DNA of 64,000 nt from Bacillota bacterium (GTDB lineage: Bacteria; Bacillota; UBA994; UBA5500), in the NCBI GenBank assembly GCA_023436245.1, contig JAEZJZ010000017.1:45012-109011 (forward strand). The letters are read 5' to 3'. Shown piece by piece: positions 8,655 to 19,800 of the stretch. The position numbers and the translations under genes are program-made. Numbering within the stretch: the first letter of the stretch is position 1; every line of letters starts with the position of its first letter. A model generated the notes under the pieces. The model ran no database searches and was not told the origin of the DNA. It saw nothing but the letters and a program-made list of their open reading frames with translations.

Positions 8655-10838
8655 ATGAGTTCTTTGAAACGCCATCTATCTGCACTTCTGCTGATAGTGA
8701 TGCTGGTGACCGCTGTGACACCGGGCGTCATGGCGGCAGAAACCACAATCAGCTTGACCGAGGCAATTCAGTTAGCCAAGGCAGCTTTCCCGGAGGTGAG
8801 CTTCCCCAGCGAGTTCCAGAGTAGCTATGCAGAGAATACTGCGCAGGGCACCTGGAACTTGCGCTGGTACAGCACAGGCGAGAAACACTCGGAGGTGAAC
8901 GTCTCCGTCAACGCCGTGACCGGGGAGATCACCCGGTTCGACTGCTATGCCGAGCCGGATCAGAATCAAGTGTACGCGCCCATTCCCAAGCTGAGTCAGG
9001 AGCAGGCCCGACGCTTGGCTGAGGCGTTCTTGCAGAAGCTGATCCCGGAAAAGCTAGTGCAATGCCTCTACAATGAGCAGGACCCACCCCGTCCGTACCT
9101 CAGCCAGCGCAACTGGCAGCAGAGCTATTACTTCCAGTTTGTCCGGCAGGTGAATGGAATACCATGTCCGGCCAACATGATCAGCGTCTCGGTGAATGGG
9201 GACACTGGTGCCATCATCTCCTACGCGCTGACCTGGAATGAACTGCAGTTCCCGTCTCCCGAGAACGCTCTCAGCGCAGCCGAGGCTGCCAAGATTCTGT
9301 CCGAGCAGGGTGAATTGGAACTGCAATATTTCTGGCCCTACGTCAAGCAGGGCGAGACTGCGAAACCGGTGTTGGCCTATTCCTATCCTGGCATCAATAA
9401 CATCTACATCGACGCTCATACCGGCAAGCTGGAGACCGGCGGCTATGTGATTTACGACAATGGCCAGGCTAAGCTTGGGGCAGGAGCGGCTAGGGAGGAT
9501 GCTCTCACTCCGCAAGAGTCCGCAGAGGTGGAGTATACTGAGGGATTGCTCACCCGCGAGCAGGCTGAGGCGAAGGCGCGCGAACTGCTGGCTATTCCGG
9601 CAGAGCTTGCCCTGCAGCGGGCGAATCTGTCCAAGGACGGCAGCTTCCCCAGCCTCCGCACTTGGTTAGTGACCTTCTATGCCAAAGAGAGAGAAGACTA
9701 CTATAACGTACGCCTGGATGCCAAGACCGGCGAGCTCTTGGGTATGGACCACCACTGGCCTGTGGATGCAGCTTTGCAGGCCGGCAGCCTGACGCCGGAA
9801 CAAGCCAAGCTGGTGGCCGAGGCCTTCGTCAAGCAGTACAGTGCGGGCAAACTGAGTCTGGTCGAGTTGGAGCAGATGCCAACCAAGGAGGCCGGCGATC
9901 AGAATGCTATCTACTACTCATTCAACTATCGGCGTATGGTCGATGGCATCCCCTTTGTCAGCAACTACATCAACGTCACTGTCAGGGGAGAGGGCGCTGG
10001 AACTGTGACCAACTTTGACCTGCGCTGGGTGGAGACTGAGTTCCCGGATCCAGCGATAGCGCTGTCCCAGGCTGCAGCTTACAGCCAGTTGCTCGCCCAG
10101 AACCCCTTGCAGCAGGAGTATCGCTTGATCAGCGAACCAGCAGAGGAAGCGAAGCAGATCAGCAGTCGCTACATCGAGACTGAGCTCAAAGCGGTGCTCA
10201 CCTATCGGCCGAAGCAGACTGTCAGCACCCGTTTCTCACCGGACAAAATGCTGCCCATCGATTACCGCGGAGAGGTGATCGACCAGAAACAGCAGGGTGC
10301 CCCCCAGGACGTCGACGGCATTGTCAACAAGGCGGACATCGTTTTCCTGTCCAGGGTGGGCATCATCCAGTTGGAGAACGGCAACTTCTTCCCATCGCGC
10401 GAAATCACCGTGGGTGAATGGCTGGATATGCTCTCTCGCGCAGCCGGCTGGACCACCGACAACCCGATCATCGTCCTGCCGCGCTGGGCCGAGGCGGCTG
10501 CCGGTAAGCCTTACGCGGGAGCCGCGCAGGCAGCGATTGCGGCCGGCCTGATTCTGCCCGGCGAAAACGTGGACATGAGCAAGCAGCTCACCCGTGAGGA
10601 GTTGGCCGTTTTCGCTGTGCGCGCCCTTGGCTACGAGAAAGTGGCTGCCATTCCCGGCATCTACCGTTTGGACTGCAAGGACGCCGATCAAGTGACGGCT
10701 GCTCGTCTCGGCCATGTGACCATCGCCAGGGGGCTTGGGATCTTGGTGGGCGGATCAGACGTCTATCAGCCGCAGGCTAGCGCCTCGCGCGCTGCCAGCG
10801 CCACAGTGTTGATGCGCATGCTGCGCATGGAACGTTAG
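8655..10838 (+). CDS. Secreted YcdB/YcdC-repeat protein with C-terminal SLH domains
   Basis: A 727-residue surface protein. A signal peptide (KRHLSALLLIVMLV, then TPGVMAAE) is followed by at least three PepSY-like YcdB/YcdC repeats, each with the pattern 'aligned acidic helix, W..R/T..., V.VNAVTGEI': VSVNAVTGEITRF, VSVNGDTGAIIS and VRLDAKTGELLGM. The last ~170 residues contain S-layer homology repeats (VFLSRVGIIQLENGNFFPSREITVGEWLDML, split over two motifs, and AAIAAGLILPG...LTREELAVFAVRALGY), which usually bind secondary cell-wall polymer. The ATG at 8655 starts a classical signal peptide. The purine-rich AAGGGGG directly before it leaves little spacing, so start choice is only moderate. YcdB repeats are thought to act as protease inhibitors or regulators, which would fit the nearby subtilase, but that link is an inference. 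Confidence 0.85.
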   Translation: MSSLKRHLSALLLIVMLVTAVTPGVMAAETTISLTEAIQLAKAAFPEVSFPSEFQSSYAENTAQGTWNLRWYSTGEKHSEVNVSVNAVTGEITRFDCYAEPDQNQVYAPIPKLSQEQARRLAEAFLQKLIPEKLVQCLYNEQDPPRPYLSQRNWQQSYYFQFVRQVNGIPCPANMISVSVNGDTGAIISYALTWNELQFPSPENALSAAEAAKILSEQGELELQYFWPYVKQGETAKPVLAYSYPGINNIYIDAHTGKLETGGYVIYDNGQAKLGAGAAREDALTPQESAEVEYTEGLLTREQAEAKARELLAIPAELALQRANLSKDGSFPSLRTWLVTFYAKEREDYYNVRLDAKTGELLGMDHHWPVDAALQAGSLTPEQAKLVAEAFVKQYSAGKLSLVELEQMPTKEAGDQNAIYYSFNYRRMVDGIPFVSNYINVTVRGEGAGTVTNFDLRWVETEFPDPAIALSQAAAYSQLLAQNPLQQEYRLISEPAEEAKQISSRYIETELKAVLTYRPKQTVSTRFSPDKMLPIDYRGEVIDQKQQGAPQDVDGIVNKADIVFLSRVGIIQLENGNFFPSREITVGEWLDMLSRAAGWTTDNPIIVLPRWAEAAAGKPYAGAAQAAIAAGLILPGENVDMSKQLTREELAVFAVRALGYEKVAAIPGIYRLDCKDADQVTAARLGHVTIARGLGILVGGSDVYQPQASASRAASATVLMRMLRMER

Positions 10839-10899
10839 CACAACCAGATACGGGAAAAGCCAGGCAGTGATGCCGAGATTGCTGAATGAGTTCTTCTTG

Positions 10900-11001
10900 G
10901 TCATCCTGAGCGCAGCGAAGGATCTTATGAAAGCCTGATTTATGGGTGTTTCCAGATTCTTCGCGGAGTTCACACTGAGTGTGCGAAGCGTTCAGAATGA
11001 C
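10900..11001. repeat. Inverted pair of GTCATTCTGAG-type repeats in a 360-nt gap
   Basis: A direct unit at 10900-10926 (GTCATCCTGAGCGCAGCGAAGGATCTT) faces an inverted unit at 10954-11001 that begins AGATTCTTCGC and ends TTCAGAATGAC. The inverted unit carries about 20 extra nt containing the small palindrome ACACTGAGTGT. The pair could fold into a long imperfect hairpin that would also act as terminator for the SLH gene. The remainder of the gap 10839-11198 holds no gene that I can support. Confidence 0.75.
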
Positions 11002-11198
11002 ATTTCGGAGGGTTCTTCACGTCTCGGCAGCAAGCCTGGCTTTCTTGAGCAACTGATGCATCTCGCCGCTTCGCCCCAAACTATTCTGACGATGCGTGGA
11101 CAAGCGTGCTATGCTAAAGGCAAGGTGCTGGTCGGCGCTGGCAGTTGCCAATCAGCGCGCCGCAACGGCGATTCTACCCAGGGATTGGAGTTGGAGAG

Positions 11199-12917
11199 GT
11201 GCGCTATCAATATGTTCCCTACGTTTGGCTCCTGTTGGCCTCAGCGTTGATGTCGGGGGCCTTGGGCATCTATGCCCTCTGGCGTCGGCGGTCAGCTCGG
11301 GGTGCGCGGAGTTTTGCCCTGAGCATGGGGTTGGTCACTCTCTGGTCGCTCTGCAATGCCCTGGAGATGTCCAGCATCGATCTTTCCACCAAGCTGTTCT
11401 GGGCAAACATGCAATACTTTGCCTATTGTTTCTCGCCTGTGACCTTGCTGGTCATTTGTCTGCAGTTCACCGGACATGAGAAGTTGGTGCAGGAGCGTAA
11501 GCTCTGGTGGTTAATCGCAATACCGGCAATCATCGCGCTGCTGGTCTGGACCGACGGCTGGCATGGCTTGGTGCGCCGGGACATCCACCTTGAGGTCATC
11601 GGCGCATTCCCGGTAATCGCCAAGCAATACGGCCCTGCCTTCTTCGTGCACGCGGCGTATGCACATGCCCTCAACTTTGCCGCCTGGCTCTTGCTTGCCC
11701 GTGCCGTCTTTCGGCAGCAGCCAATCTACCGACGGCAGGCAGCCGCCCTGCTGGCAGGGGTGTCCTTGACTATAATCCCGAACATCCTTTACGTGTTCGG
11801 CGTCAGTCCGGTTCAGCGCTTTGATCTGACGCCTGTGTTCTTTGGGCCGGCCGGCTTGTTGATCGCCTGGGGTATCTTCCGCTACAGGATGCTCGACCTG
11901 GTCCCGCTGGCACGGAGCACTGTGATTGAGACGATGAAGGCAGGCGTGATTGTGCTCGACCTGGAGGGCAGGGTGCTGGACATCAATCCGGCAGCCGGAA
12001 GAATACTGGGCTGTGCAACCAACCAGGCGACGACTCGGCATGTGCGGGAGATCTCTGTCGGCATACCGGAACTGGCCGCTGCCTGTCTGGACAGAGGCAG
12101 CTTCCAGATCGAGTTCAGCCTGGAGTCGCCCGATGCCCGGCCGATCTATGAGGCGCTGCTTTCCCCCCTGCAGGATGGCAGAGGAGCACCGATCGGCAGA
12201 TTGGTGGTCGTTCACGAGGTGACCGATCAGAAGCTGGCGCAGGCAGCTTTGCTCGAACAGCAGCGACGGCTGGCCGCCACCGAGGAACGGGAGAAGCTGG
12301 CCCGGAACTTGCATGACGACCTGGGCCAAGTGCTGGGCTTCGTCAGTCTGCAGGCCCAGGGCATCCGTCAGGAGTTGGTCAAAGCGGGGGTGACGATCGG
12401 TCTCACGCGCATCGACCGACTGGTGGAGGCCGCTCAGTTGGCTCACCAGGAGATTCGGGAGTATGTGCACGACGCCAGAAGCAGTGCGGCTGGCGAGCAG
12501 GGCTTTGTGGCAACGCTCAGGCAGAGCATCGCAGCCTTTGAGCGACAGTCTGAGGCGACCGTACGGTTGACTCTTCCCCCAGGGTTCTCAGGGGACGTCC
12601 TCGCGCCCGCAGTCAGAACCAACCTGCAATATGTGCTCAAGGAAGCGTTGAACAACGTGCGCAAGCATGCCCAAGCGCGTTCCGTGCTCCTTTCCCTGGC
12701 TCTGTCTCCAGGAATCCTGCAAATTGACGTCGAAGATGACGGCAGGGGATTTGATCCGGAGCGGGCTAGAGCGCATGCGTGTGGCGGCTTGGGACTGGGG
12801 ATCATGCGGGAGCGCATCAACGAGATCGGTGGCACCATCGAGTTTCTGTCTACAGCAGGTAACGGAACGCACATCGTGCTCCGCGTCCCCACGCAGAAGG
12901 GAGTGAGCGTGTCGTGA
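11199..12917 (+). CDS. Sensor histidine kinase, 7TM N-terminus, PAS, HisKA_3
   Basis: About 572 residues. The N-terminal ~225 residues form seven hydrophobic helices of the 'histidine kinase N-terminal 7TM' type, followed by a PAS-like segment (ETMKAGVIVLDLEGRVLDINPA). Then come the dimerisation/phosphoacceptor helix with EREKLARNLHDDLGQVLG (NarL-type HisKA_3, His in NLHDD) and a HATPase domain with EALNNVRKHA, DDGRGFD and GGLGLGIMRERI. The GTG start at 11199 has GGAG at 11187-11190; a longer frame from a TTG at 11145 is less convincing. The gene overlaps the response regulator by 4 nt (GTGA). It is the likely partner of that regulator. The stimulus is unknown, and proximity suggests control of the flanking surface-protein genes. 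Confidence 0.9.
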   Translation: MRYQYVPYVWLLLASALMSGALGIYALWRRRSARGARSFALSMGLVTLWSLCNALEMSSIDLSTKLFWANMQYFAYCFSPVTLLVICLQFTGHEKLVQERKLWWLIAIPAIIALLVWTDGWHGLVRRDIHLEVIGAFPVIAKQYGPAFFVHAAYAHALNFAAWLLLARAVFRQQPIYRRQAAALLAGVSLTIIPNILYVFGVSPVQRFDLTPVFFGPAGLLIAWGIFRYRMLDLVPLARSTVIETMKAGVIVLDLEGRVLDINPAAGRILGCATNQATTRHVREISVGIPELAAACLDRGSFQIEFSLESPDARPIYEALLSPLQDGRGAPIGRLVVVHEVTDQKLAQAALLEQQRRLAATEEREKLARNLHDDLGQVLGFVSLQAQGIRQELVKAGVTIGLTRIDRLVEAAQLAHQEIREYVHDARSSAAGEQGFVATLRQSIAAFERQSEATVRLTLPPGFSGDVLAPAVRTNLQYVLKEALNNVRKHAQARSVLLSLALSPGILQIDVEDDGRGFDPERARAHACGGLGLGIMRERINEIGGTIEFLSTAGNGTHIVLRVPTQKGVSVS

Positions 12918-13600
12918 GAGTGATGCTGGTTGACGATCACCCTCTGTTTGCAGAGGGGCTGCAGTACCTGCTCGAGACCTATGGCCTGGAAGTGATCGGC
13001 GTAGCCAGTTGCGTCTCCCGGGCGCTGGCGATGACCAAGGCACTGCAACCGGAGGTGATTCTGATGGACATCAGGATGCCCGGGCGCAGCGGAATCGACG
13101 CTCTCCGCTTGATCAAGGCTGAGTTGCCAGAAGTGAAGGTTGTGATGCTGACGGCTTCGGATGAAGAGGATGACTTGTTTGATGCCGTGAAATACGGAGC
13201 CTCCGGATACTTTCTGAAGAGCACCAATGCTCGTGAGTTGGTGGAGATGCTCTCTGATCTGGAACAGGACGAAATGTCGCTCTCGCCGAGTCTTGCTGGG
13301 CGGCTCTTGCAGGAGATGGGGCCGCGAGAGCGGAGCAGTGAAGATGGCCGGACCAACGTGCCTGCGCCACAGGAACCGCTCACAGTGCGGCAGTTGCAGA
13401 TCCTCGAGCTGGTGTCGCGCGGATTGACCTACCGCGAGGCCGGAGACTGCCTGGGGTTAAGCGAGCGCACGCTGAAGTACCACATGGGGCGAATCATCGA
13501 GTTGTTACATCTGGAGAACAGGGCGCAGGTGATTGCCTATGCCGCGCGGGTGGGGATTGTCGGCGCGCTAGATGACGAGATCGAGCAGAGCGAAGACTAG
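12914..13600 (+). CDS. NarL/FixJ-type response regulator
   Basis: A 228-residue cytoplasmic regulator. The receiver domain has the acidic pocket (VDDHP), phosphoacceptor region ILMDIRMPG, conserved VMLTAS, and lysine in FLKS. The C-terminal LuxR-type helix-turn-helix reads LTVRQLQILELVSRGLTYREAGDCLGLSERTLKYHMGRI (motifs split: LTVRQLQILELV, SERTLKYHM). Between them is an unusually charged linker rich in serine and acidic residues. It starts with GTG overlapping the kinase stop codon. It is followed by a 17-bp hairpin and then by the promoter region of the giant-protein operon, which makes that operon a natural candidate target; this is an inference from order. Confidence 0.93.
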   Translation: MRVMLVDDHPLFAEGLQYLLETYGLEVIGVASCVSRALAMTKALQPEVILMDIRMPGRSGIDALRLIKAELPEVKVVMLTASDEEDDLFDAVKYGASGYFLKSTNARELVEMLSDLEQDEMSLSPSLAGRLLQEMGPRERSSEDGRTNVPAPQEPLTVRQLQILELVSRGLTYREAGDCLGLSERTLKYHMGRIIELLHLENRAQVIAYAARVGIVGALDDEIEQSED

Positions 13601-13602
13601 AG

Positions 13603-13651
13603 AGCAACAAGGGGCACGTGCTGCCAAGGCGGCGACGTGCCCCTTGTTGCT
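13603..13651 (+). terminator. Strong hairpin after the NarL-type regulator
   Basis: A 17-bp perfect stem, AGCAACAAGGGGCACGT (13603-13619) with ACGTGCCCCTTGTTGCT (13635-13651), starts 2 nt after the regulator stop. It is followed by TGTCTC and lacks a long U-run. It separates the two-component pair from the giant-protein operon. Confidence 0.75.
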
Positions 13652-13676
13652 TGTCTCAGGACTGTACTTTCGTACA

Positions 13677-13705
13677 TTGTCGGCATAGGGTGAAAACTGT
13701 AGGAT
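13677..13705 (+). promoter_or_regulatory. Candidate promoter of the giant-protein operon
   Basis: TTGTCG (13677-13682) and TAGGAT (13700-13705) are separated by 17 nt, upstream of the giant gene start at 13833. A small palindrome, GTACTTTCGTAC (13664-13675), lies just before the -35 hexamer and could be an operator. The 5' leader would be about 120 nt. Confidence 0.4.
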
Positions 13706-13832
13706 ATATAAGGGAAAGTATGCTAACTCATGCTTGGCGTTCCTGAACTGTCTAGCAAGGCAATTGGCCCGAACTCATACCCTCACTCGCTTTTTGCTGG
13801 GATAGATGGAGAGAATAGATGGAGGGATAGAC

Positions 13833-16800
13833 ATGAACAGAATGAAGCTAGCCATCGTCGCTCTGCTGCTTGCGCTGCTGCTGCACCCATTCGGCACGGC
13901 GGCAGCGGCCGAATCGCCTGTTGCCGGTGATGTCCGCTACAACCGGATCGGTCTTTCTGACCCGGTGATGAACAAGGCCATCATCGACACTGCACTCAAC
14001 AAGTTTGTCTATTCCAACAACGACTCCGTCTTCAATGTTGCGTCGGAGTTCCAGCGCAGCCGGAGTTCAGGATCGGCCGAGAATCCAGACCGACTGGATC
14101 TTGACACAACGTTTCGCCACAAGAATGACAGCAATACATACGATGTCGAGTATGCCTACCGCATTCCTTCCGAACTCAATTCCGCCCTGCATAAGGGCGA
14201 CCTGCAAGTCTCCCTCACTGCCAACTTGACCAATGACAAGCACTGGAACATCAATCGGCACAGAAGCAATTGGTCTGCCTACCCGGAAATCTGGCTGCAG
14301 ACCTGGTCCAAGACGCTGCTGCGATATGACACTGATGCGTACAACAGTGACACCACCAAGACTATGGGCAAGCATACCTTTGCGCCCATTCCCACCGATC
14401 CGTGGGGGAACTGGCTGCTGTTTGGCGCCATGGGACAGGTCTGTACCTGCGGCAACTCCAAGGTTTCAAACATCAGCATCATTCTGGCCGACACAGTCGG
14501 CCCCCGAGTTACCTCCATTGTTGCCAATCGCAGACTGGCGGATGGGAAGCTGCAGCCTCACAACGGCTTTCGCCCCGGTGAGACCATGTACATCACCATG
14601 GAGTTCGACGAGAGCATCCGTTTTGCCGGCGACAGCGCCATGTCCATCGCCGACGCGCCCAAGCTGAAGCTGGAGCTAAGGGGGGCAGTGGATAACGTGG
14701 TTAAGGCGATCCCGGCTGAAGCTAGTTTGATCAGCCTGGATGACGATCTGCTCACCTTCGCTTATCTGGTGCCAGCCAACTATCAGGTGCCGGAAGGCAC
14801 CGTTAGCGTCAACCACGTGGTGACAGCCGTGGCGCCCTATCAGGATCAGGCCTCCTGGAACAGCAGCGAACTGACCTTCGATTTGCAGCTGTTCGGTCGC
14901 TCAGGGCCCCTTAATTATCCGAGCAAGACCACTTCGATGATTGTCGACCTGGCCGGAAACCCGCTGGATATTGCCAACTCCGTCCGCACTCTGAAGTCGG
15001 CTGCCCATTTCGACGGCACCGTGCCGACAGTTAAAGCTATCAGCGTCGCTGGCATGGCCGGCGCTGTGGGAAATGAGGCGTCAGTGGACCAGGTATTCGC
15101 CCGGGTGGGCGACTATCTCGGCTTCTTCGTCGACTTCTCGGAAGACCTGGCCTTCGTGCGGAAGAGCGACGGTGAGGTCGTGCACCCCAATCTTGGCTAT
15201 TTGAATGACAACGGGTGGGCCTTGGCAGGCGCCAGGTACCTGGGCCGAATTGACGGCGCGGACATAGAGTTATTGGCCGATCTGAACCTTACTGATGAGG
15301 ATGGGCCAGTGACGGCCGTGGCCCGTTATGCCACCAGCGTGCAGAACAAGAATGGCGGCACGTTCTGGCGCGTCTACTTTAGTACCCCGCAGCGGACCGA
15401 CTACGGGGTGGCACCGCTAATCTACGATGGCGGCGAGACACTGCCCATTGGCATCAATCGCGTCTACATGAGCGATCGCTTCGATAGCAACCAGTTCAAG
15501 CTCGCTGATTTGCGGGGCAACGCCTACGATCAGTCAACCACCTTTATCAATACCGCGGGTTCGCGCCTGTTGCCGGCCGAGCAGCTCTGGTTGGATTTCA
15601 CCAAACCCACGGCTGCCACCAGCCTGACAGCTAGTGGTGGATTGTACACGCCGCTCACCTATGGCGTTGAAACCGGCGCCACTGCTTTCTGTTTTCCCAT
15701 TATCGCCGGCGATGTGGACGTCGCGCATGAGAAGTATGCCAGTGGCACCAACGGCGTCACCGGACATTTCATGTGGCGGGATGTGCAGGACCTGCCGCCA
15801 CCATATGTGGACAAATACCCATTTGAGTATGCGGTCACTTCCAGCGCCGAGCAGCCGCCGGATAGCGCTTACCAGGCAGCGATGACCTATGGTAAGTACC
15901 CGTTCACTCAGGTGGATGACGTCGGCAACTACCTCCACATCCGCTTTGCTGATGGCGTGGACTATAATTTCTCCACTTCTCAGTTGGTCGTCTATCCCAA
16001 GGATAACGCCAACAATCAGGGCGAGGTGTCGTTCGATCTCGACTTCACCCTGGATCATCGTAAGCCGCTAGTGATGCAGATCAGATCGTCTACACAGTAT
16101 CACGGCACGAACTCCGGCTGGATCTACAGCACCATCCGTTTGCAGGATGTGAGTCAGTTGGTCAGTGCTGAGTATCAATGGACGCCCAAGGGAGCCACGC
16201 CCACCGCTGGCTGGTTGCCGGTGACCGACTTCGCAGTCGGTTCACTGGGCAGATACCAGACGATGACCTTTAGCCTGCAGCGCGGGAACTTGGCGACGGG
16301 GGCTCTGCATCAGTATAGCCTGCATGTGCGGGGAACTGACAGCGTGGGATACATGTCTGATGTTTCCAGGTTTGACTTCAGTCTCGACTTGAGGCGCCCA
16401 GCCTACAATATCGAGTTCATCACCGACCCTAGCCATCCGGAGCCAGAGCATCAGATTCAGATTTCCAACAACGGCAATTCCTACAATTCGGATGTGGCGT
16501 ATGGCGCTATGCTTCTCATTGCAAAGCCTGGACAGGAATCGGGCAAGGAGAAATACTTCTGGCGACGAGACATCAGCCTGTCCTCGTCTCCTGTCAGCGT
16601 GATGAATGACGGAGCCGGCTGGTGGAACGCCGATGTGACCGAGTGGCCACCGAATGACATCTATCCATGGGGCCCATGGGGTGGAACCCAGTACAGTACG
16701 AGCAGTCCCGCTGGCAGCGACTTCCTGGAGTGGGTCAAGGGCTATCATCCCGTGGAAATAACCATCATCGCCCGCAACTTCAGCCACTGGAACGAGGGAG

Positions 16801-19800
16801 ATATTCTGAACTCTGGTCGGGAGATTTGGGCCGAGAATAGGTACACGCTGAATTACGCTAACCACAGATCCGTCGCATCAAGCGACGTAATTAATCGCAT
16901 CGTGATCACGCCCCACGCCGCTGTTTCGCCCACCGGGTATGACGAGTGGAAGGGTGTGCTGCCCGGCTCCCCAGACGACCTGGTGATGCCGCGCAGCCTA
17001 GATGGGGCCGTGTTCAACGTGTCCCTGTCCAACGCCCGCTACGCAGCATACGGTTTGGGCGACATCGACTTTGAAAGCGATCAGACCCTGTTTTCTCTTT
17101 ACGAGACAGGTGAGGGGGCCGCGACAGCTCCAGTCTTCAGCAGCAAGTTGGCGGCGAAAGCCACGCAGGAGATCACTATTCCTGCAGGCGTGGCTACCCG
17201 CAGTGGTGACTACAAGGCTCTGGTGACGGTGAAGGCGCGAGGGAGTGAGCATGTCGATAGTCAGGAGTACACCGACATTCTGGTGGATCGACGTCAGTTG
17301 ACCAGCTATGGCGTCGCTCGGGTTAATACCACGCAGTCGCTGGGCAGCGATTTCGCCCAGGCGGTGGCCGTGACCGATTACCCGCTGGGCGAAGACGAGC
17401 GGGCGGGCTTGGTCTACGTCAGCGCCTCTCCCAATGTGCAGGAACAAACAGTGGTGTTTGCCACACAGGCAGACCCGCTGACCATCGGGGGCGAGCAACA
17501 CTCCGCCACCTACCTGCAAGTCTGGAACGAGACTGCAGCAGAGCAGTTGGGCGCAGGGGTGACGCAGCCCTGGATTCACCTGCCTGGAGAACGAGAGTAC
17601 CGCACAGTGTTGCTGACAGATGCTAGCAGGGCTGGGATTCTGGCCAGCCTATCCAGCAGCAGCGCGGCAGAAGCGGCAATCATCCCCATCTTGCCGGGCG
17701 AAAACGTGATCAAATATCGGTTGGCTCTCGCAGGTGGCTACCAGACGGCGGAGCAGACACTGTTGATGCAGGCAGGACTGGGGCAGCCGGTGATCAGCAT
17801 GCAACTCACTCCTGACTTGGCGGGTGGTCTGACCACCAATGGGGATCTGACGGCGAGACTGGCCCTGCTCGAGAGTCCACTGGTTGACCAGGACACGCTG
17901 CAGCTTGGTGTCTTGGGCGAGGTGGAGTTGACGGCTGCTCTGCGGGAGCAGAGGCGAGTAACGCTGTCAAAAAACGGTGAGTACTGCTTCTATGCTTACG
18001 ACAAGTTTCACAACTTCGGCTACCATGAGCTAAATGTGGACTGTATTGACAGGACCGCCCCTGCACTGTCAGCGCTGTCGGGGTCCATGCTTGGCGCGAG
18101 CGACTTCCAGTTGACCATGCAGCTGCAAGATGACCATGGCGCCGATGGCTGCCAGCTCTTCCTGCATTATGACCCGGACTACTCCGCAGTGCTGGGGGCT
18201 CTGGCCACAACCGCCTATACAGTTCCCTTGATCGACGGGTGGGTGGCTAGTGAGCCCTCCGCCAGCGGCATATTTGCGGTTTCAGTCACTGACTCGACGG
18301 ATGATGGAGCCAGATTGGTCACCATCCGCGGCTCGTTCAAGTACGATCGCCGCCCTGACGCTCCAGCTGAGGCTGAGCGACACATTCGCCTTTACGCCGT
18401 GGACGCGGCTGGCAACCGGTCAGGTGAGCAGAGCGAGGTGGACGGAGTCCCGGCCGGGACCTCTGCGGAGATCAGTCTGACGGCGCAGAACCTGCCAACC
18501 TCCTACGTCAGTGGCGACTTGCTGGACGGAAGTTTTGCGGCCACCTTTAGCCGTCCGGTGCACTTGGCCAAACCAAGCACAGGAAGCGCTGCGCCAAGCT
18601 ATGCCTTGACCAAGCCTAACCTGCCCTTCTTTGCCAACGGCAAATATCAAGTGGAGGGCGTGGACATCTTCGGCGATCAGTACAGTGACGAGATTAACGT
18701 CACGCAGTATGACGCCCTCTATGCCTGCAGCGTCAGCTTCTCCGAACTGGCGCCGACCAATCAGAATGTGCAGGTGGTGTTGAATACTGCCTTCAACCTG
18801 GACGCTTCCCTGGTCCTGCCGGAGAGCGTGGCTGGCGGCACTGTCAACCCGATCACGAACGCCAACGGCAGCGTGGTGGGGGCTGAGATTGTCATGTCCC
18901 AGAACGGCACGATCAGCTATCAGGTAAAGCCTAATGACGCTGCTTTTCCGGCGCGCAGCTTCAGCGTGATGGTGCAGAACATCGACAAGATCGCGCCAGA
19001 GGTAGCGCTGGACTGGGTCTACACTGCGGATGTGGCTGACGGGCAGACGGCCGGTGAGGTGATCGTCTCCTTGTCAGCGAATGAAGAACTGCAGGCACTG
19101 GACGGCAGTGGCACCACCCATGTCTTCACTTTGGATAACCAGCAAGCGCACGTGTTCCGCTTCGCCGACCTAGCCGGAAACGAAGGGTCGGTCACGGCTG
19201 TGCTGCCGGTTACGATCCTGCAGAAGGGCGCCGCCGCTGGGGATACTGAGGCGCCGGACTATGATCTGGCAATTTACCGCAGCGAAGGCGGCGTTAGCAA
19301 CAAGGTGGCTGGCTACACCAGAGCTGATTATGAGGCAATAGCGGACGAGGCGAAGGCCGATGCCTTCCCCCTATTCTCGGGTGTCCTGCAGATCCGCTTC
19401 CAGGTCTACGACGCCAGCCAGACTGAACTGTACATCGAAGGTGTCCCTGATGGCAGCACAGCCGTGGCAGTGAGCGGCAACACAGTCACTGTCCGCGACA
19501 ATCTCAACTTCAGTGTGGTGCTCAGTGACAGCGCGGGGAACAAGACAACCGTGCCGGTTCAGATCGCCTATGCCGACAACACAGCCCCGCAAGGCACAGT
19601 TACCTACGTCCGCACCGCTCCCTTTGTCATCCGCGGCTACTTGGAGATGAGTGACGAGGGTGGCAGACCTGTCACCCTGAAGAACGGCAGTGGCGTCCAG
19701 ATTGAGAGCACGGCCGATGGCCCCAGGTATTTCCACGAGTTTCGCGACAATGAGAGCTTCACCTTTGTCTTTGCCGATGCGGCGGGCAATGTGGGCAGCA

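Noticed and set aside
11511..12470. Minus-strand frame opposite the histidine kinase
   Set aside because: Shadow of the conserved kinase; no recognisable domain.
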